DNA of 7,970 bases from Myxococcota bacterium. GTDB lineage: Bacteria; Myxococcota_A; Polyangia; HGW-17. Positions 5,351 through 7,970 of the stretch are shown piece by piece (the first letter of the stretch is position 1; every line of letters begins with the position of its first letter). The stretch spans positions 1-7,970 of the forward strand of contig JAHJLU010000274.1 of assembly GCA_018821745.1 (NCBI GenBank). The letters are read 5' to 3'. The translations under genes and the position numbers were made by a program. A model generated the notes under the pieces. The model was not told the origin of the DNA. It worked only from the letters and a program-made list of their open reading frames with translations, and made no database searches.

Positions 5351-7667
5351 AGCGTCCTATTATCACACCCGCCATCAGAAACAGCAGCAGCAGTGCAGTC
5401 GGTCCCGAAGTGCGACCCGCTGCGGTGCAGCTGCAGCCACCACTGGCGTTTGTGGTCCCGGGGTCGGTTTCCACACACGCATCACCCTGAGCTGAAGTAC
5501 CCGGAGGACAACACCCCACAGAGGGCACGCAGCCACCCTCGCCACACTCCGGGGGTTGGCCCATGACACAGTGCCCCAGCTCCCCGTCACACAGCTCCGC
5601 GCCGTTGCAACGGTCGCCGTCATCGCAGGTGTCGTTGTCGGGATCGCAGCTCTCACCCACGCAGTTCTCTCCCTGGGCCGTCGTGCCCTGGGGGCAACAG
5701 CCCAGGGACGGCACACAGCCACTCTCGCCGCACTCCAGAGGACTCCCGGGGGCGCACTGCCCCAGCTCCATGCTGCACGTCTCGGTGCCGTTGCACAAAT
5801 TGCCGTCGTCACAGGAGCTCTGCGCGTCTTCGTCCATGAGACCGTCACAGTCGTCGTCCACGCCGTCGCAGGTGATGTCCTGCGTGTCTGTTGGCTCACA
5901 GACGGTGGGGAGGGGACGCACACCACCAAAACGGATAGTGGAGAAGTAGCGGTAGGCGGACCATCCGTCGGCGTCGCGCATGGTGGGGCCCGTCACCTCG
6001 GTGGGGAACCCCGCCCCGTCGGAGAGGTAGCACTTCACCTCGGTGCTGTTGCGGCCGCAGATGTCCGCCATGCCGTCGCCATTGACATCCCCGAGGTTGA
6101 TGGAGGTGTAGAGCCGAAAGTCGTTCCAGCCGGAGGCGTCGTCCCAGAACGGGCCGGTGACACCTCCCACAAATCCCGTACCGTCGAAGGTCCAGCACCA
6201 GATCCCCGCATTGGACCGGGCGCAGATGTCCTGATCGCCGTCGCCGTCAATGTCGCCAAAGCGCAGAGTCGTTGCGTTGGACATATCCTTCCAGCCCACG
6301 CCATCGGTGAGCTGGGGACCAGCGATGAGCGGGCCGAAGGTGCCATCGCCCAGAGAGCGGTAGCACTCCACACCGTCGGCGGTGCGGGCACACAGGTCGG
6401 CCATTCCGTCCCCGTCGAAGTCGACCATGCGGATGGTGCTCCAGTAGGAGACATGGGTGAAACCCCGCGCGTCGCTCCACGGCGGACCCGGGAGGGGCTG
6501 TGTGAAGCCCGTGGCCGTGGAGAGCACACAGAGCATCCCCTGGCTGCCGCGGGCACACACATCGGCCATCCCGTCGCCGTTGAGATCCCCCATGCGGATG
6601 GTCCCGTAACGGCTCGGCCCGTGCCAGCCATCGGCGTCGGTCCAGGCGGGACCCGGGATCTGGGATCCGATCCCTGTCCCCGTGGAGGGGTAGCAGATGA
6701 AGCCCGCACCGGCCAGAGCACAGAAGTCGTCCATGCCGTCTCCGTTGACATCGGCCATGCGAAAGGAGGTAGCGTGCTCGGGCTGTCCCCACCCAACGCT
6801 GTCGGCCCAGGAAGGACCATTTACGACAGCCCCGAAGCCGCTGCCCGTGGAGGGCCAGCAGCGAATACCCTCGGCATTGCGGCCACACACATCCATCATC
6901 CCGTCACCGTTGATGTCGCCCGTACGGATGGTGGAAAAATAGAGCTCCTGACCGAAGTCGGTGTCAGCCATCTCGGGGATGAGCCAATAGTTGGGGTCGA
7001 ACCCGTTGGCAGTGGAGATCCAGCACCGAAATCCGCTGGCACCCCGTGCGCAGAAGTCCGCCTGACCGTCGCCGTTGACGTCGGTGTTGCTCTGACTCAA
7101 CTGCCCCGAGTCCACGATCACCTCGTCCATCCACAGATCGCAGGAGTCGGGGGCTCCCGTCCCCGAGGCAAAGACTGCCCAGTGGTTGGCCACCACCCGC
7201 TCGCTTCCGTCGGAGGGCGTGTTGACGGTCCCGATCCCTGCGACGCTCATGGCTGAAGAGCCACCGCCGTCGAGATTTATGGCCGTGTAGGCCCCAAGGT
7301 CCACCATGAGGTCTGCCAGCTGGTTGCAGGTCATCCCCACACTGGAGGCCGACCGACCGTCCACAACGACCAGATAGAGGAATTGCCGGTCTTTGGAGAC
7401 CCCCACCGCCGTGCGGGGATTGAGCGCGGTGCAGTGGTCAGGATCCGTAGCGCCGTACTGGGGCTGACCGTTCAGAACCAGCGTGGGACGCCCACCCACT
7501 GCGTTGCGGATCCAGTCATAGGGCGGCGAAACGAGGGTCCCCACGGGGGAGATGAGCAGGCTGTCGTGACCCGCCGCCAAAAAGCCCGAGCCCGTGATGT
7601 CGTTGTTCCACAGGGTTCCATCGCCAACGGCCAGGGAGATGGGGTAATAATTGGTATAGGAGAAGAA
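5343..7667 (-). CDS. 5'-truncated surface protein: phosphodiester glycosidase, FG-GAP propeller, MopE motif, MYXO-CTERM
   Basis: Numbering starts at a TTG at 7580, but coding similarity continues upstream (frame reads FFSYTNYYPISLAVGDG at about 7617-7667) until an in-frame TGA at 7674-7676. No ATG, GTG or signal peptide is present, so the true N-terminus is lost. Residues 1-~138 are the C-terminal part of a NAGPA-like phosphodiester glycosidase domain (RTAVGVSKDRQFLYLVVVDG at 56-75; INLDGGGSSAM at 101-111). This family removes sugars linked through phosphodiesters; the substrate here is unknown. Residues 167-552 hold seven FG-GAP/VCBS repeats with DxNGDG calcium-type loops. Residue 571 begins a MopE-like motif (CDGVDDDCDGLMDED). 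Residues 590-702 are a cysteine-rich duplication. The last ~32 residues are a MYXO-CTERM signal. The protein is therefore expected to be exported and anchored at the cell surface. Whether the gene is truly broken or only joined to foreign sequence in assembly is unresolved. Confidence 0.85.
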   Translation of the reverse strand, partial: FFSYTNYYPISLAVGDGTLWNNDITGSGFLAAGHDSLLISPVGTLVSPPYDWIRNAVGGRPTLVLNGQPQYGATDPDHCTALNPRTAVGVSKDRQFLYLVVVDGRSASSVGMTCNQLADLMVDLGAYTAINLDGGGSSAMSVAGIGTVNTPSDGSERVVANHWAVFASGTGAPDSCDLWMDEVIVDSGQLSQSNTDVNGDGQADFCARGASGFRCWISTANGFDPNYWLIPEMADTDFGQELYFSTIRTGDINGDGMMDVCGRNAEGIRCWPSTGSGFGAVVNGPSWADSVGWGQPEHATSFRMADVNGDGMDDFCALAGAGFICYPSTGTGIGSQIPGPAWTDADGWHGPSRYGTIRMGDLNGDGMADVCARGSQGMLCVLSTATGFTQPLPGPPWSDARGFTHVSYWSTIRMVDFDGDGMADLCARTADGVECYRSLGDGTFGPLIAGPQLTDGVGWKDMSNATTLRFGDIDGDGDQDICARSNAGIWCWTFDGTGFVGGVTGPFWDDASGWNDFRLYTSINLGDVNGDGMADICGRNSTEVKCYLSDGAGFPTEVTGPTMRDADGWSAYRYFSTIRFGGVRPLPTVCEPTDTQDITCDGVDDDCDGLMDEDAQSSCDDGNLCNGTETCSMELGQCAPGSPLECGESGCVPSLGCCPQGTTAQGENCVGESCDPDNDTCDDGDRCNGAELCDGELGHCVMGQPPECGEGGCVPSVGCCPPGTSAQGDACVETDPGTTNASGGCSCTAAGRTSGPTALLLLFLMAGVIIGRFR
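5346..5441 (-). other. MYXO-CTERM sorting signal
   Basis: The last 32 residues (714-745) show GGCSC, then Arg723, a hydrophobic run (about 729-741) and a basic end (RFR). This is the tripartite layout of MYXO-CTERM proteins, which in myxobacteria are processed by rhomboid- or CPBP-type myxosortases at the Cys-containing motif and anchored in the outer membrane. It is the strongest taxonomic clue in the window. Confidence 0.8.
5475..5813 (-). repeat. Tandem duplication of a 62-residue cysteine-rich unit
   Basis: Two adjacent units begin at residues 590 and 652 of the glycosidase-FG-GAP protein. They align without gaps at an offset of 62: CDDGNLCNGTETC with CDDGDRCNGAELC, and CVPSLGCCPQGTTAQG with CVPSVGCCPPGTSAQG. 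All cysteines in the aligned blocks are conserved, which points to a disulfide-bonded extracellular stalk between the propeller and the membrane signal. Confidence 0.8.
5925..7082 (-). repeat. Seven 165-base FG-GAP/VCBS repeats encoding a predicted beta-propeller
   Basis: The Asp-rich loops begin at residues 167, 222, 277, 332, 387, 443 and 498, a period of 55 (once 56) residues. Each has the form DxNGDGxxDxC or DxDGDGxxDxC, followed by C eight residues later, then STGxGF, GPxWxDAxGW and STIRxGD. An eighth start (STIRFGGV, residues ~547-554) keeps the strand but loses the Asp loop exactly where it is expected (residue 553). Seven full units plus one terminal strand fit a seven-bladed propeller closed by a shared strand, with calcium in the loops as in integrin-type FG-GAP domains. 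Confidence 0.88.
7658..7662 (+). promoter_or_regulatory. Shine-Dalgarno site of the AT-rich gene
   Basis: AGGAG lies six bases before ATG 7669-7671, ideal spacing. It makes this the start of a real gene rather than a chance frame and shows that at least the bases from about 7658 belong to the AT-rich side. Confidence 0.7.
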
Positions 7668-7668
7668 A
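7658..7668. other. Composition breakpoint / chimeric junction
   Basis: GC content falls from about 62-67% (7501-7620) to about 29% (7681-7970) within a few tens of bases. The glycosidase domain stops matching its family pattern at the same point, with a TGA six bases further on, and a foreign-looking gene starts on the other strand. The bases ggagaagaa at the join can belong both to an NFF-type codon run on the minus strand and to an SD site on the plus strand. This is what a short-overlap misassembly, an amplification chimera or an illegitimate recombination would leave. Confidence 0.65.
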
Positions 7669-7970
7669 ATGAATCAGCAAGAAGAACAATACTTAATGGA
7701 ACTTGAACAAGAGCTTCAAGGACAAAGAATACAAAATAGACAGATGTCTAATTCTCAACAAAGTTTATTCAATATTCCAGACGAACAAAACTTAATTAGA
7801 TGGCAACTAGATTTAAGAGAAGACTTAGATAGAATTTATCATTTATTAAGAGGCGATATAATAAAAGAAGACGATAAAGGAAATATGATTTATGTTGCAC
7901 CTGAAGACGATAATCTTCGTCCTTTTAATGAATTTGGAGTACAAATGATTATGAATATACTTTCTTTTTA
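7669..7970 (+). CDS. Unrecognised AT-rich protein, probably phage-like (3' end outside window)
   Basis: One hundred codons are visible from ATG 7669, ending in an incomplete codon (TA) at the edge, so the length is unknown. The product starts MNQQEEQYLMELEQELQGQR: residues 1-~32 are rich in Gln and Glu and likely helical. A region DLREDLDRIYHLLRGDIIKED (about residues 48-68) follows, then FNEFGVQMIMNIL near the edge. There is no signal peptide or membrane segment. Codon use differs sharply from the other genes: six of seven Arg codons are AGA, and Leu uses TTA, CTT and CTA with no CTG or CTC. The acidic, helical, short-leader character resembles small structural or accessory proteins of tailed phages, but I see no diagnostic motif and the phage call is inference. 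Confidence 0.7.
   Translation, partial: MNQQEEQYLMELEQELQGQRIQNRQMSNSQQSLFNIPDEQNLIRWQLDLREDLDRIYHLLRGDIIKEDDKGNMIYVAPEDDNLRPFNEFGVQMIMNILSF

Noticed and set aside
5556..7256. 566-codon open frame on the plus strand
   Set aside because: It lies fully antisense to the FG-GAP region, and its repetitive Val/Ala/His/Gly-rich product mirrors the 165-base repeats. The minus-strand frame has recognisable domains; this one has none.

Overview
The window looks like chromosomal DNA of a high-GC member of the Myxococcota or a related deltaproteobacterial lineage. The main clue is a C-terminal sorting signal of the MYXO-CTERM type (Cys pair, then Arg, a hydrophobic stretch and a basic end) on one protein. 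The architecture agrees: secreted, cysteine-rich repeat proteins with MopE-like putative metal-binding motifs, a von Willebrand A domain and FG-GAP repeats. The last ~300 bases do not belong to this background. They are about 29% GC against 62-67% just before, and they resemble phage or low-GC DNA.

Layout. (1) Bases 1-3928, minus strand: one uninterrupted reading frame of 1309 codons that runs off the left edge. It encodes a signal peptide, a vWA domain with a complete MIDAS triad, then at least 17 MopE-like motifs joined by linkers of a few discrete types. (2) Bases 3929-4306: a divergent intergenic region with an AT-rich stretch, a small perfect inverted repeat and a good sigma70-type promoter ending just before the next gene. 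(3) Bases 4307-5350, plus strand: a 347-residue protein with four CxxC...CxxC zinc ribbons and one C-terminal membrane segment; it is probably translated from a leaderless mRNA. (4) Bases 5343 to about 7667, minus strand: the 3' part of a gene for a surface protein. It has a phosphodiester glycosidase (NAGPA-type) domain, seven FG-GAP/VCBS repeats of almost exactly 55 residues, a MopE-like motif, a 62-residue cysteine-rich tandem duplication and a MYXO-CTERM signal. Its 5' end is missing. (5) Bases ~7658-7970: AT-rich DNA with a plus-strand gene that has its own Shine-Dalgarno site and runs off the right edge.

The two large minus-strand proteins share the MopE-like motif and an exported, cysteine-rich design, so they plausibly both act at the cell surface. 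Nothing in the sequence shows that they form one pathway, and the zinc-ribbon protein between them is cytosolic-facing with no evident link. The most notable points are the abrupt junction near 7660 (assembly chimera or real insertion), the three-class linker mosaic in the giant repeat protein, the cysteine pair in every blade of the predicted propeller, and the predicted leaderless promoter. I see no CRISPR array, rRNA, tRNA, transposase or recognised defence system.
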